From Centroberyx gerrardi (lineage: Eukaryota > Chordata > Actinopteri > Beryciformes > Berycidae): DNA of 64,000 nucleotides. Under the pieces are notes generated by a model. That model searched no databases, was not told the DNA's origin, and saw only the letters and a program-made list of their open reading frames with translations. The translations under genes and the position numbers were made by a program. Positions 12,241 through 21,953 of the stretch are shown in pieces; positions within the stretch are counted from its first letter, which is position 1, and every line of letters starts with the position of its first letter. The DNA lies in assembly GCF_048128805.1 (NCBI RefSeq), contig NC_136002.1, positions 34,069,678 to 34,133,677 on the forward strand, in the 5' to 3' direction.

Positions 12241-12244
12241 CTAT

Positions 12245-12300
12245 TTTTCTTGTTGTAAAGCTCTTTGTAACTCATTTTGAAAAGTGCTTAATAAATAAAG

Positions 12301-12332
<32 letters not shown>

Positions 12333-12335
12333 CAA
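12245..12335 (+). repeat. Retroposon-like 3' tail with (ATT)n microsatellite
   Basis: 'ttgtaaagctctttgtaactcattttgaaaagtgctt' followed by 'aataaataaagttt' and about ten ATT units. It matches the tail at 9045-9165. Confidence 0.7.
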
Positions 12336-13099
12336 ACTTAACTTGTAAATCCCATTTGTGTTTCCGTCTTTGTGTTTTGTTTTTCCTCTCTCACTTTCCC
12401 CATGTTTGCATGGAGAAAATCCCAGCTTCAGTTGTAGAGTCGATACGCCGACAAGTGGAGAATTGTGTTACTGTAAGTTGTTTCATGTGGCGCTCGGCCC
12501 TCATCCTGCACACTGCTGCCGAAGGTAAACAGCTCATAGCAGTGAAGGGCCGGTTCCACAGTGTGTGTGCTGGGCTGAACACAAGGTTCCCATGTAGGAA
12601 ATCAAACTAGCTAACTAAAGCGAAATGTCCACTGGTCAAGGCAGGTGAATAAAGAGGTTTAGTCCGAAATCTCCACCATTTGAATAAAGTAACACGTACT
12701 GTTACAAAATGATTGACAGCACAAATTTGAAATGTATCATGATACTTTTTAATGTATCACAAAACAGCACATAACTTACATCTTTGTTTGACGAAACGTT
12801 TTTATTTCAGGCAATGAGTTTATTTCCATTACCATTGTGGAATTAAACATTTCATATGTAGGTTTACTGACTTGCTTACTTAAAGACTGGGCCATGTCTG
12901 CTCTGCTGTGTTTATTCCCACTGAAACAGACCGGATTCAAACCTGCAGCGCCCCCACCGAGCAGATGAACTAATGGGCCACAGCAGACATCTAGCAGTGC
13001 CCGGCTGGTAGCTGGTGTCTTCCTGTCTGCCGCGGTGCTGCGGTCGGATCCTGGCTGCTGCCACACTGACAGACTTCTGAAACCTTGAATTACCGTGAA
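12336..13099. other. 3' flank of the second OR; no gene seen
   Basis: Short open frames only. TTTATT at 12,801-12,806 is a possible polyadenylation signal for the minus-strand OR. 'aggtttgaatccggtc' on the minus strand near 12,935 resembles a B box of a tRNA-derived SINE. Confidence 0.45.
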
Positions 13100-14044
13100 T
13101 TATAGTGGTCCTGCCAAAATCCCTCTCTGGATGACTTTTGTAATAGATCTCCTTATCTCTTCTGTCCTGATCCCGTAAACAAGTGGATGCAGTAATGGAG
13201 GGAAAAATATGAACTGTGCTGAAATGAGATGGTTAACATATTTAGACACTGTGCTGTGCCTGTTGTAGACAACAGAGAAGAGGATGCTCACAGAGAAATT
13301 GATGAAGACAATCAAATGCGGGGCACATGTACTTAGCGCTTTCTTCTGGGACTCCTTTGATGCCCTCAAGCTCACATGTAATATTTTCATATATGACAGC
13401 AGGACTAGAAAAAACGGCAAAACCACCAGACTTGCAGTAATGAATAAACCATAAATGTTTCCCAGGGCACTTTTAACACAGGACAGCTTCACAACCGACA
13501 GGTTATCACAGAAAAGCTTGTTGATTACAAACCTGCACAAAGGGAGTTGTGATGTTAGATAAACTTGAAAAGACAGAAGGGTGACAGGAATGAAATATAC
13601 AACAGTCAATAATAGTTTCACTTTGGAAGGCGTTACAATGGTGTGATACTGCAGCGGCTTGCAAATTGAGACGTATCTGTCATATGCCATAACAGCCAAG
13701 ATTGCATAAGCATTCAATGCATACACATTGATAAAAAGCACCTGCAATAAACATCCTCCATAAGAGATGCTTTGGGCGTCTCTGAGAAGATTGTCCATGA
13801 CATTAGGACACACAGCTGAGCATCCAATCAGACCGTTCACCGCCAAGTTTAGCAGGAATATGTACATTGGCTTGTGTAAGCTAGAATCCATATAAATGAC
13901 AAGTATCAGAATCAGGTTTGCTAATATAGTAAAGACATAAAGGAAAAAAGTAAGCATGAAGAAGACACAGTTTAGTGGGCCTGGGGGATCGTAGGCAGTG
14001 AGCAGCACAGCAGTATTTATGAAACTTTGGTTCATATTTCCCAA
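13100..14044 (-). CDS. Olfactory receptor, fish type, intact (314 aa)
   Basis: A complete single-exon odorant GPCR. N5-Q-S is an N-terminal glycosylation site. The YDPPGPLN segment before TM1 matches the YGPPGPYN segment of the 18.7- and 38.2-kb receptors. LHKPMYIFLLNLAVNG (56-71) leads into TM2, and MAYDRYVSICKPLQYHT (119-135) is the TM3/IC2 signature. SYMKIL ends TM5, ASKESQKKALSTCAPHL begins TM6, and PPLLHPLVYGIRTEEIRRS ends TM7. The start is taken at the first ATG (14,044); a second ATG three codons later would also be plausible. It is a diverged relative of the three-copy OR subfamily further right, not a recent duplicate. Orientation opposes its neighbours, as is common in OR clusters. 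Confidence 0.95.
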   Translation of the reverse strand: MGNMNQSFINTAVLLTAYDPPGPLNCVFFMLTFFLYVFTILANLILILVIYMDSSLHKPMYIFLLNLAVNGLIGCSAVCPNVMDNLLRDAQSISYGGCLLQVLFINVYALNAYAILAVMAYDRYVSICKPLQYHTIVTPSKVKLLLTVVYFIPVTLLSFQVYLTSQLPLCRFVINKLFCDNLSVVKLSCVKSALGNIYGLFITASLVVLPFFLVLLSYMKILHVSLRASKESQKKALSTCAPHLIVFINFSVSILFSVVYNRHSTVSKYVNHLISAQFIFFPPLLHPLVYGIRTEEIRRSITKVIQRGILAGPL

Positions 14045-16030
14045 TAATAAAGACCTTATTATCTAAAAATTGAACCTCAGGACCTGCAACTTGCGGCCTG
14101 TTGCCTCAGTGGTCAATGATGAAAACTAACATTAAAAATATCAAACATGCAGTAAATGATTACCTGTGAGGTGAGAGATAGTACTAGTTGAAGTCTATCC
14201 TGCTACAATAATGGCACTATGAAAGCTTGATGAATAATTGTTGCTGTAGTTTGAGCTCTTATACTGTCTGGTGCAGCACAGTACGGGTCTGTCAGGTGAC
14301 CAGGTATCTAGAGAGGCATCCCAAGACTGAGGGAATTGAAGATTGTTGTGATGTGTACAGTGAAGTACAAGTTTTTTGATTCAAGCTTAATGCCACTTTT
14401 TTATTGTTTATACTGATTCAGATTATTGTCTGATTATTAAAAGCTTTCTAGTTTCTCTTCAGTTACTAGACAGCTTCTAATAATCCATGTGTATGGATGC
14501 ACTCTGCTGGGATCGTTATTGTTGCTGTACCAGATGTTTGACTTCTGCAGCAATACCAGTGAAAATTTCAGCAAAAAATCCAACAGAAATACCTTTGCAT
14601 ATTTTACTTAACAAAAGATTTTGCAAAAGGTTTTGCGGTATAATTTAATATTTCATTTTGAGTTCATGGCAACCTTGGTTGCATTAATTTACGTCAGCGG
14701 ATTGGATCGCATAATATTGTTCCCACTTTCTAATGTCTTGTCCAGGGTTTTAGGCAATTTTAGCGTGCACCAGCAAGATACAGATACTCAGTACTAGATC
14801 AGTGCATCCCTACCTGTTAGAGACACAAAAACAACCCAAAACTACAAGAGAAGGCTGAGCAGCGCTTCTCACTGCAGGCAAACAAACCTGTTGGGAGAAC
14901 AAGTACCATCTATCCATTTCCTCTCTGACAGAAGAAAAACTAGTGAGGTACTAGTGTCTGTTAGATCCTCTGTTAAACAGTGTTTTAAATGGGGATAAGC
15001 AAGTCACTGCTGACAAACACCACATACAGTATCTACAAAGTAAGGTTTGTCAGGATCAAAGAAAACTTTAGAATTCTACAATGGGGTTTTAAAAGGGCAG
15101 TAAGCAATTTATGACTTTTATCAGCCTCCATCTAGCCTCCCTTTATCAGCGACCATCTACACTCTGCTTGTATAAAAGTATAAAAGTTACATTTTCCCAT
15201 TGTAGAGGAGTAAACTAGTTAATTAGAGAAGAGAGCTAACAGAAGTGTTTAGAAAATGTATATGGGGGGTTGAGAGTGTCGTGAAACTCCAGGAGTTTTT
15301 TGTTGCAGAGTATGGGCAGGAAAGTTGAAAAGTCAGAAATAAGCCTGCTGTGCTTTTGGAACATTATTTAGTTGCAGTAACAGATTACGTCACTGTGTGG
15401 CGCTCCTTGTTTTACTGAGATGGAGTTACAGCAACAGGTATTGAGTTCTACTCCCAGTCTGTCTCCCGACCAGTAGCTTTAAGTCTCTTCAGTAACGAGT
15501 TGGTACGTGTTACACTATATCAATCTACACATGTATGTTTAGAGAATATATTGCCGTGGAGACCAGGCTTTGTATGGTTGACAAGTAGAGTTGAATAAAG
15601 CGGAAATGTGAAAATCCCAACTACGCTGTCATCCGGCTCTGTCAAGTTATCCAGGAGCATTTTGCTAAAGCTAATATAGGCCAAGACACGGCCAAACATG
15701 TTACAAAGTGAGTTTTGAAATCTCTGCACCTTGCCAAGTCATCGTTGAGTCATTGGTTTTGATGAACAACCCTTTCAGTCCCCGCAGATATATTATGGTC
15801 ATTTTGTGCTATGGGACAGTTAATAGTCATGAAACTCACTCAGCATAATTACCATGGAAACTTCACACTCAAGGAATAAAAATAAAAACACAAAAATTGT
15901 AGTTAGATTTTTGTGGGACAGCAGTGATACAACTGTCTATATAAGGCCAGTTTAATATGGAGGTGAGAGATTTCTAGTTCAGTAACATATTCCATGCGTA
16001 AGGGGACTGATCCATGCGGTCAGGTGACAT
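14045..16030. other. Intergenic DNA with DNA-transposon remnants
   Basis: Near 14,745-14,812 'cagatactcagtactagatc' followed by 'agtgcatcccta' resembles the end of a fish hAT element. 15,085-15,490 contains 'gggcagtaagcaatttatg' and related blocks similar to the MITE ends at 55.4/56.5 kb. No gene-like frame was found. Confidence 0.4.
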
Positions 16031-16039
16031 GGATAATTC

Positions 16040-16965
16040 TGTAAGACAAACTACCTTTGGGCAGCTGCACACAGCAGGAAAGCACAGCTGCTGTGGGGCA
16101 GCTGTGGAAACTGTGGGTAGGACCAGCTGACCCGCACAGCAGGAATTGTAAGATGGAGCCATGCTTGCTAAGATACATGGGGTCATGACTATCCAGGCAC
16201 AGTTGGCCAATGCCATGGTGTCACTTTATCAATGCCAGCTAATGCATGGCCTGGGGGCCTTAGGTCTGGTCTCTGAACTGCACCTGATCTCATCATTCAT
16301 GGCCCGGGTCATGAAGGAGCAAGCTGTGGCCCAGCGGATCTCAGATCCTACTTGGAAATAAGCTGGTGAGGCAAGAGTCAACGCCATGGCTAGCAGGGTG
16401 GCAAAGCTCAGCTCAAGGGCTGCTGTAGCCCCCGCATCGTTCCTGACCATGTCTCTTACCCAGCCACCCTTTGCCCCATGTCAGCATGCTTCACAGCCTG
16501 GGTAACATTGTCCGGAAGCCTCTAGATGCCATCTACCATGACCCAGGGGTGTGCCCACAAAGCTCCATTGACACGGTTTGCGACTGTTTCAGCAGTGGCA
16601 AACCCAGATTACAGAGAGGTGCTGTGTTGGGAAATCTCTCTGCTGGCCAAAGGAGCTGCTCAGGAAGTAATGCAAGGCAGTCGATGGCCAGGTTCTATTC
16701 CAGGTGCTTCCTCATCCCCAAGTGGGATGGGAGCTTCACCCCATTGTAGACCTAAGGGGGCTCAACGGGTATCTTTGCCTCTTACGGTGCAAGATGCTAA
16801 CACTCCTGAGGGTGAGACAAACCACCTGCAGAGGCAACTGCTTGACTGCCGTTGACCTGAAAGACACTTACTTGCAGATATCTATTTGGGAAGAGCACAG
16901 GCAGTTCCTGAGGTTTGTGTTTTCGAAGGCAAGGCCTCCCCTTGGCCCCCCCGCACCTTTACCAG
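16040..16965 (+). pseudogene. DIRS-like retrotransposon relic (reverse transcriptase region)
   Basis: Fragments across frames read RFYSRCFLIPKWDGSF, then IVDLRGLNGYL...CKMLTLL, then LTAVDLKDTYLQISI and HRQFLRFVFS. This order is the start of the reverse transcriptase of DIRS/gypsy-type elements ('FLIPK.DG..RPI.DLR.LN', 'VDLKDAYFHIPI', 'HR.FLRF.F'). The LDLRGLN and FKMLTL-like strings fit the DIRS type best. The upstream open frame (16,161-16,361) could be part of the capsid-like ORF, but this is weak. Frameshifts separate the motifs, and the relic is cut at about 16,970 by a Tc1-like element. Confidence 0.65.
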
Positions 16966-16970
16966 GTGCG

Positions 16971-18020
16971 GAGGTTTTTTTTCCACATTTTGTTGCGTTA
17001 CAGCCTCAATTCAAAATTAAGATTAAACATTAAATTAAGATCTTTTGTGACTGATAACCCATAATGTCAAAGTATATTATTTTATCTACAAACATGTACA
17101 AATTAATTAAAAAAGAAAAGCAGAAATGTTTTGAGTGAATGAGTATTCAGCCTCTTGGCAGTGGCACCCCAAATTGAGTAAAAGTGCATCCAAATTCTTT
17201 TGAATGTCCTTGAGATGTTTCTACAACTTGATTGGAGTGCACTTGTGGTCAATTCAATTGACTGGACATGATTTAGAAGTAAGTACATCTGTCTATAAAG
17301 CCCCACAGATGACAGAAACTCTACCAGACAGCACTATGAGGAGGCACAGATCTGGAGAAGATATAAAACAATTTATAGTGTTGAGAGCACAGCAAGCTCT
17401 ACCATTAAAGCCAGACTGTTCCTAGAGCTGGTTGTCAACTGGGCAAGAAGAACCAGGTCAGGAGCCCAGGAAGACTAGCTGTGCTTTAGGGCAAAGCTAA
17501 TGGGGATCCTAACAAATAAACAAATAAACAAACCAGGTCAGGAGGAGACCAAGAAGCCAACGAACATCTGACTGAAGCACAGAGTCCTTTGTCAGTGATG
17601 AGAGATCCTTCTGGAAGGACAGCAGTGAGTACAGCACTAATCTGGGAAGAGAAGGAAGAAGGAAGCCACTGCTAAAAAAAAGCCACATGGCAGCAAAATG
17701 CCATGTCCAATTCATGCTGTTGGCACAGAATCCAATTTGTGGTGGAGGAACATAAGTTTAAAATAATTTGCGTCCACAGCACTTAAGTCTGAGTTTCCGA
17801 CTTCGTGCTCATTTCACAAATTTTTATGAGATCATGCTAACTTGTAAAGATAGGGGTAACAATGAATGGAGACAAATACAGGCAAATTCTGGAGGAGAAC
17901 CTGCTTCAGAGACCCAACGACCTTAGATTGGTGCCACAATTTCTGTTCCAACAGGACAATGACCCTCAGCCACATCCAACTCCACTCCTGGAGACCTAAA
18001 CAGTCCAGTGCAAAAATGCA
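16971..18020 (+). pseudogene. Tc1-like transposon relic with decayed transposase
   Basis: The 5' part carries 'ttgagatgtttctacaactt' followed by 'gattggagtgcacttgtggt', 'caattcaattgactggacatg' and 'gtctataaagccccacag', a recognisable fish Tc1-family leader. Near 17,880-17,960 the remnant frame gives 'KFWRRTCFRDPTTLDWCHNF' and then 'QQDNDPQPHPTPLLET'-like text. This is the Tc1 catalytic-core neighbourhood (FQQDNDPKHTA) in broken form. Stops and indels occur throughout, so it is inactive. It interrupts or abuts the DIRS-like relic. Confidence 0.65.
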
Positions 18021-18300
18021 AAAGAGCAACATTACTAAGCACATGAGTCACTGGCTGGTGTTAACTAATGTACCAACAACAAGATACTTGATAGTTTGTT
18101 GTATAAACATTGTTCTTTCTTTTGTTTATTTCTTTAACTGACATTAACCTGGGCTGATTTTGTCAAGCTATAATTACTGTGTATCCAGTAAGTTTATTAC
18201 TGAATAACTGAATGATATTCTGATGTCAGGAACCCAAAGGAAAAAGGCCAAGGATAGAAATCACTTCTCTATAAAAAGGAAGTACCTGATCCAAGTTCAT

Positions 18301-18363
18301 AGGAGGAGGAGGAGGAGGAGGAGGAGGAGGAGGAGGAGGAGGAGGAGGAGGAGGAGGAGGAGG
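18301..18363. repeat. (AGG)n microsatellite, about 20 units
   Basis: An uninterrupted AGG run about 360 bases before the OR start codon. The two paralogous copies in the inverted-repeat arms have only about three units at the same place (near 26,505 and 37,848), so the expansion is specific to this copy. The poly-Pro and poly-Arg frames across it are artefacts. Confidence 0.95.
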
Positions 18364-18719
18364 GATCGGGATCAAACCTATATTCAAATAAATCACAACA
18401 TTTGGTAAATACACAGACTGGGAAATTAACACCAGTCAACAGAGAAATGCTGATACATTTTGGCTGTGGCTGGTAAATTTGTCTATTTTACCAGCCAATT
18501 TAGCAGGTAACCAACAATCTTCCAGAGTTTTTTTCTGCATCGTGACAATGAGAATCGGTTGGTAAACCAGTGAAACAGACTTGTGTATTTTGGAATCCAT
18601 CAGTCACTTTGGCTGGTGGATGAAAATGTCAGTTATCTGTGCTCTAAATTAATTGTTTGAGATTACTGCTGTTATCAATGTTTGTTTGTATAATGGTGTG
18701 ACAGTTTTAATGTCCCACT

Positions 18720-19652
18720 ATGAACAATTCTGTTTCCACAGTCACTGTCATCTTCACAGTATATGGACCACCTGGTCCATATAATTTAGCATTTTTTATA
18801 TTCATCTTTGTTCTGTACATGTCAATATTGTGTATTAACCTTTTTCTTGTGCTGGTTATTTGTATTGAGTCGAGCCTTCACAGACCTATGTACATCCTTT
18901 TGGTCAACTTGGCCATAAGTGGAGTGATAGGTAGTTCATCTGTCTGTCCACCTATCATGAAATATCTTCTTATGGAAAAGCAGGAAAGTTCTCTTGAAGG
19001 ATGTTTAACACAGGTATTTTTCAGCAATGTCTATGGCTGCTGGGTGTATTGCATCTTAGCTCTGATGGCCTATGACAGATATGTTTCTATTTGTAAGCCC
19101 TTGCAGTACCACTCCATAATGACACCTACTAAAGTCAAGCTTTTACTGGCAGTGGTATATTTAATTCCATGCTCATTTTCAGCATTCCAGGTATATATGA
19201 TTTCAAGAATTCAACTGTGCAAACACACAATTAATAAGCTTTTATGTGATAGCAGTGCAGTTGTGAATCTTTCCTGTGTGAAAAGCACTTTTCTCAGTGT
19301 GTATGGTCTACTCTTAGCCACCTGTCTGATTATTCTACCTTTCCTTCTAGTTGTTCTTTCATATGTCCATATTTTAATGGTCAGCCTTAAAACCTCAAAG
19401 GAGTCTCAAAAGAAAGCATTACGCACATGCACTTCTCATCTAGTGACATTTATTAATTTCTCTGTAGCCACTTTCTTTGGTGTGATTTATAATCGTTTAA
19501 GTCTTAGTCTTCCAAGAGCGGTGAATATATTTATATCTATGCATTTTTTTGTCATTCCTCCTTTACTGCATCCAATAATTTATGGTATTAAAACACAAGA
19601 GATCTGGCGTAGTATAAACAAAATTGTAAGAAGGAAAATCATACAATTGTGA
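18720..19652 (+). CDS. Olfactory receptor, fish type, intact (310 aa), copy 1 of a three-member subfamily
   Basis: A complete single-exon odorant GPCR. N3-S-V is not a glycosylation site by the N-X-S/T rule, although N2-N-S is. YGPPGPYN precedes TM1, LHRPMYILLVNLAISG leads into TM2, and MAYDRYVSICKPLQYHS (116-132) is the TM3/IC2 signature. SYVHIL ends TM5, SKESQKKALRTCTSHL begins TM6, and PPLLHPIIYGIKTQEI lies in TM7. AATAAA is at 19,836-19,841. Residues 1-153 are identical to the 38.2-kb OR; from residue 154 on the two differ at many positions. The abrupt change inside TM4 is best explained by gene conversion. The product may therefore be a chimera in evolutionary terms, with a distinct extracellular loop 2 and TM5. 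Confidence 0.95.
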   Translation: MNNSVSTVTVIFTVYGPPGPYNLAFFIFIFVLYMSILCINLFLVLVICIESSLHRPMYILLVNLAISGVIGSSSVCPPIMKYLLMEKQESSLEGCLTQVFFSNVYGCWVYCILALMAYDRYVSICKPLQYHSIMTPTKVKLLLAVVYLIPCSFSAFQVYMISRIQLCKHTINKLLCDSSAVVNLSCVKSTFLSVYGLLLATCLIILPFLLVVLSYVHILMVSLKTSKESQKKALRTCTSHLVTFINFSVATFFGVIYNRLSLSLPRAVNIFISMHFFVIPPLLHPIIYGIKTQEIWRSINKIVRRKIIQL

Positions 19653-19894
19653 ATTTTTTTTGCAGATATATCTGGGGATGGATACAGATATTACAAGCTG
19701 CTGTTTATGTTTTACACAAAATAGTTTAGTTTGTATTTACGCACTGTTTTTTCAGTCAAAGGACAGGATATCTTTCCATCAGTGTTTTGTCTGTGTTTTG
19801 ACATATTATAGCAATATTTTTTTCCAACGCATACCAATAAATAACATTGACTATTGATTATGATCATGAATGCATCACATTTTTGTAAGGGGAA

Positions 19895-20880
19895 TTTAGG
19901 CACAGGCCAAATTGGGTCAAATATTGCAAATCATTGTGTTTGTTTTGCCCTCTTCTCAGGCTCTACCCATAGCCGAGGTCATGCCCTGGATTTGGTTTTC
20001 ACTCTGGGGCTTACGCTCAACTCCCTGTACATGGTGGACTTTCTTTCAGATCATAAACCTAATTCTCATTTCCAGACAGCTGTTGCACCTCAAAAAGTAC
20101 ACTATACGATCTTGCATCTTTAATGAGCACTCTGCTGAGAAATTGCCATTTCTCTTTAACAAGCTCAATACCGAATTTCTCTCACATCAATGATATCGTG
20201 AGCTCCTTCAATGATATATGCTCTTCAGCATCATATGCTATTGTCCTGCTCAAAACTGGGCTAGTACCATTGGTAAAGTCATCCCTGTGGATCAATGATG
20301 GCATTCGCTGCCTAAAAAGTGAATACAAAAATGCTGAGCATAGGTGGAAAAAAACGAAACTCCATTTTCATTATTTATATGATGGAGTTATTGACCTCGC
20401 TAAATGACAAAATTAAATATGCGAGAGTCAATTACTGCAAACAAACTTAATTCCAGGTTTCTGTTCAGTATGGATCATCTTGTACATCTCACCCCTCCTT
20501 CAGCCACCTGCACTAAGGACTAGTACCCATCTCTACCTGCGTTCCCTCTCCAATTTCTCAGCAAAACCTTATAGACACCGTGTCTCATATGCAAGTATCC
20601 TCTAGTTCCCTGGATGTAATACCCTTACAGTTCCTTAAAGAGATCCTAGGAACAATTGGCCCTCGTCTGCTGTCCACTGTAAATTAATCCCTAATCTCTG
20701 GTCATGTACCTGACTTTTTTAAATCGGCCATTGTGCAGACCCACCTAAAAGTGACCTTTTATTGCCACAATGAAAACTTGATTACTGATCAACTTCTTGA
20801 AGTGGTTGAGAGAAACATCTGATAATTTTCAGTCTCGTTTTCGCCAAATGCACATAACTGAAACTGCACTTTTTCTTTCA
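19895..20880 (+). pseudogene. L2-like LINE relic (ORF2 endonuclease end to RT start)
   Basis: Pieces in shifting frames include HSRGHALDLVFTLGLTLNSL, SDHKPNSHFQTAV, 'VSSFNDICSSASYAIVLLKT' and 'CLKSEYKNAEHRWKKTKLHF'. They match the C-terminal endonuclease region of L2-type fish LINEs ('THSRGHTLDLVF', 'SDH', 'W....LR.LK...R..ERRWKKT'). Downstream 'LEIPLQFLKEILGTIGPRLL'-like and 'FKSAIVQTHLK' fragments continue into the early RT. Many stops make it inactive. A related LINE fragment forms the outer end of both inverted-repeat arms. Confidence 0.7.
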
Positions 20881-21183
20881 ATTATCTTTATTTGAGCAAT
20901 TTAACAGAAATCCATATATAATGATATAACGCTCTTTTATAACAGATAAACATGTAAGTCATGGGCTCTCAAAGTGTGGCCCGCGGGCCAATTGCGGCCC
21001 TCGGAAACGTGATGAGTTAAGGTGACATGATGAAATGCATGCGTTATATTTGGTCCGGTTCCAATAATACAGTTTTAAACCAACCTACATCACACAGTAC
21101 AGTACTTTGCTTTTAAGAAGGGTAAAACTGCGCCCCCTGGGCTAAACTGTCAAGTTAGGAATGGTTGCATGGCAACTAGGCAA

Positions 21184-21209
21184 CTCGCGAGTCGTGTATG
21201 ACTCGCGAG
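21184..21209. promoter_or_regulatory. Paired TCGCGA palindromes upstream of the hAT ORF
   Basis: CTCGCGAGTC at 21,184-21,193 faces GACTCGCGAG at 21,200-21,209, about 50 bases before the ATG at 21,257. Sequences around TCGCGAGA act as core promoter elements of some vertebrate housekeeping genes. A promoter role here is inference only. Confidence 0.35.
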
Positions 21210-21256
21210 ACAGATTACGTCTTCATTGCAGCTATGTACGTTAGCCGGTTAGGGAG

Positions 21257-21892
21257 ATGGAGGAGCCGTCGTGCAAAAAACGTTGTGTCAGTGAGGAGAA
21301 AAGGAAGTTTCAGGAAAAATGGAGCAAAGCTTTCTTCGTTGTACCTCACGGGTCGGATAAAGTGATGTGCCTAATCTGCAAGCAGGTGAATGCAGTGCGC
21401 AAGGAGTTTAACATAAAACGCCATTATGATACCAATCATAAAATGTACGACAAGTTCACGGGCGAGGAGCGCACAACTAAGCTTGAACAATTTCAAAGAG
21501 GCTTAACTGCCCAGCAGTCAGTTTTCACAAATCTGGCAAAATCCAGTGAAGCTGTAACACAGGCTAGCTATGTGGTAGCTCAAGAAATTGCCAGGCGGAG
21601 CAAGCCGATCAGTGATGGAGAATTGGTGCGAGACTGCATTTTGAAAGTGGCTGACATTGTACGCCCTGTTCGCCAACATGCCATCAGAATGGCCTCTATG
21701 TTCGGAAGCACATACATTTGTGAGAAAACCTTCTCTACCATGGCCATCAACAAATCCAAGCTGAGGTCCAGGCTGACGGATGCCCAGTTACATGCTGTCA
21801 ATCCCACTTTCAACGTCATTCTGCTGAATGAAATAATAGTAAAATTAGACTATTCCACATTTTGCTGGAGACTGCTATGGGAACTGGCCTAA
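21257..21892 (+). CDS. BED-finger hAT transposase derivative lacking the catalytic core (211 aa)
   Basis: The open frame begins with a basic N-terminus and a BED-type zinc finger at about 20-60. The finger ligands are CLIC (about 37-40) and the H...H of KRHYDTNHK, giving a DNA-binding domain. After 'ASYVVAQEIARRSKPISDGE' and 'CILKVADIVRPVRQ' the frame jumps directly to HAIRMASMFGSTYICEKTFS and MAINKSKLRSRLTD, which is the hAT C-terminal dimerisation region. The central RNase H-like catalytic region and insertion domain, several hundred residues in intact relatives, are absent, yet the frame stays open. The product should bind DNA and dimerise but not catalyse transposition. It could be a neutral deletion derivative or a repressor-like protein; the sequence does not decide. 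Confidence 0.75.
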   Translation: MEEPSCKKRCVSEEKRKFQEKWSKAFFVVPHGSDKVMCLICKQVNAVRKEFNIKRHYDTNHKMYDKFTGEERTTKLEQFQRGLTAQQSVFTNLAKSSEAVTQASYVVAQEIARRSKPISDGELVRDCILKVADIVRPVRQHAIRMASMFGSTYICEKTFSTMAINKSKLRSRLTDAQLHAVNPTFNVILLNEIIVKLDYSTFCWRLLWELA

Positions 21893-21953
21893 ATACATGA
21901 CAGTATAGATATGTAGGCTAATCTTTGAAATTGTGTATTTCAGGGAGTTAGTC

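Larger units (their letters stand above)
18178..19890 (+). repeat. OR duplicon, direct third copy of the inverted-repeat arm core
   Basis: From 'ctgtgtatccagtaagttt' at 18,178 onward this segment matches the right arm from about 37,721 and the left arm in reverse. Homology weakens after the OR stop but 'ccaataaata' and 'aatgcatcacattt' are still shared to about 19,880. 18,414-19,178 is almost identical to the right arm (two differences seen), while sequence on both sides is visibly more diverged. Confidence 0.85.
20957..21925 (+). mobile_element. hAT element, internally deleted, right end not found
   Basis: The left end 'gggctctcaaagtgtggccc' followed by 'gcgggccaattgcggccctc' resembles the terminus of BED-finger hAT elements in vertebrates. 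The region carries a 211-codon open frame. No matching right terminus was recognised before the Harbinger-type gene that begins at about 21,950, so the 3' end is lost or unrecognised. Confidence 0.6.

Noticed and set aside
12776-13066. 96-codon minus-strand frame just after the second OR
   Set aside because: No recognisable domain. It overlaps a B-box-like SINE fragment and lies downstream of the OR stop.
18223-18432. Poly-Arg and poly-Pro open frames
   Set aside because: Translations of the (AGG)n microsatellite.
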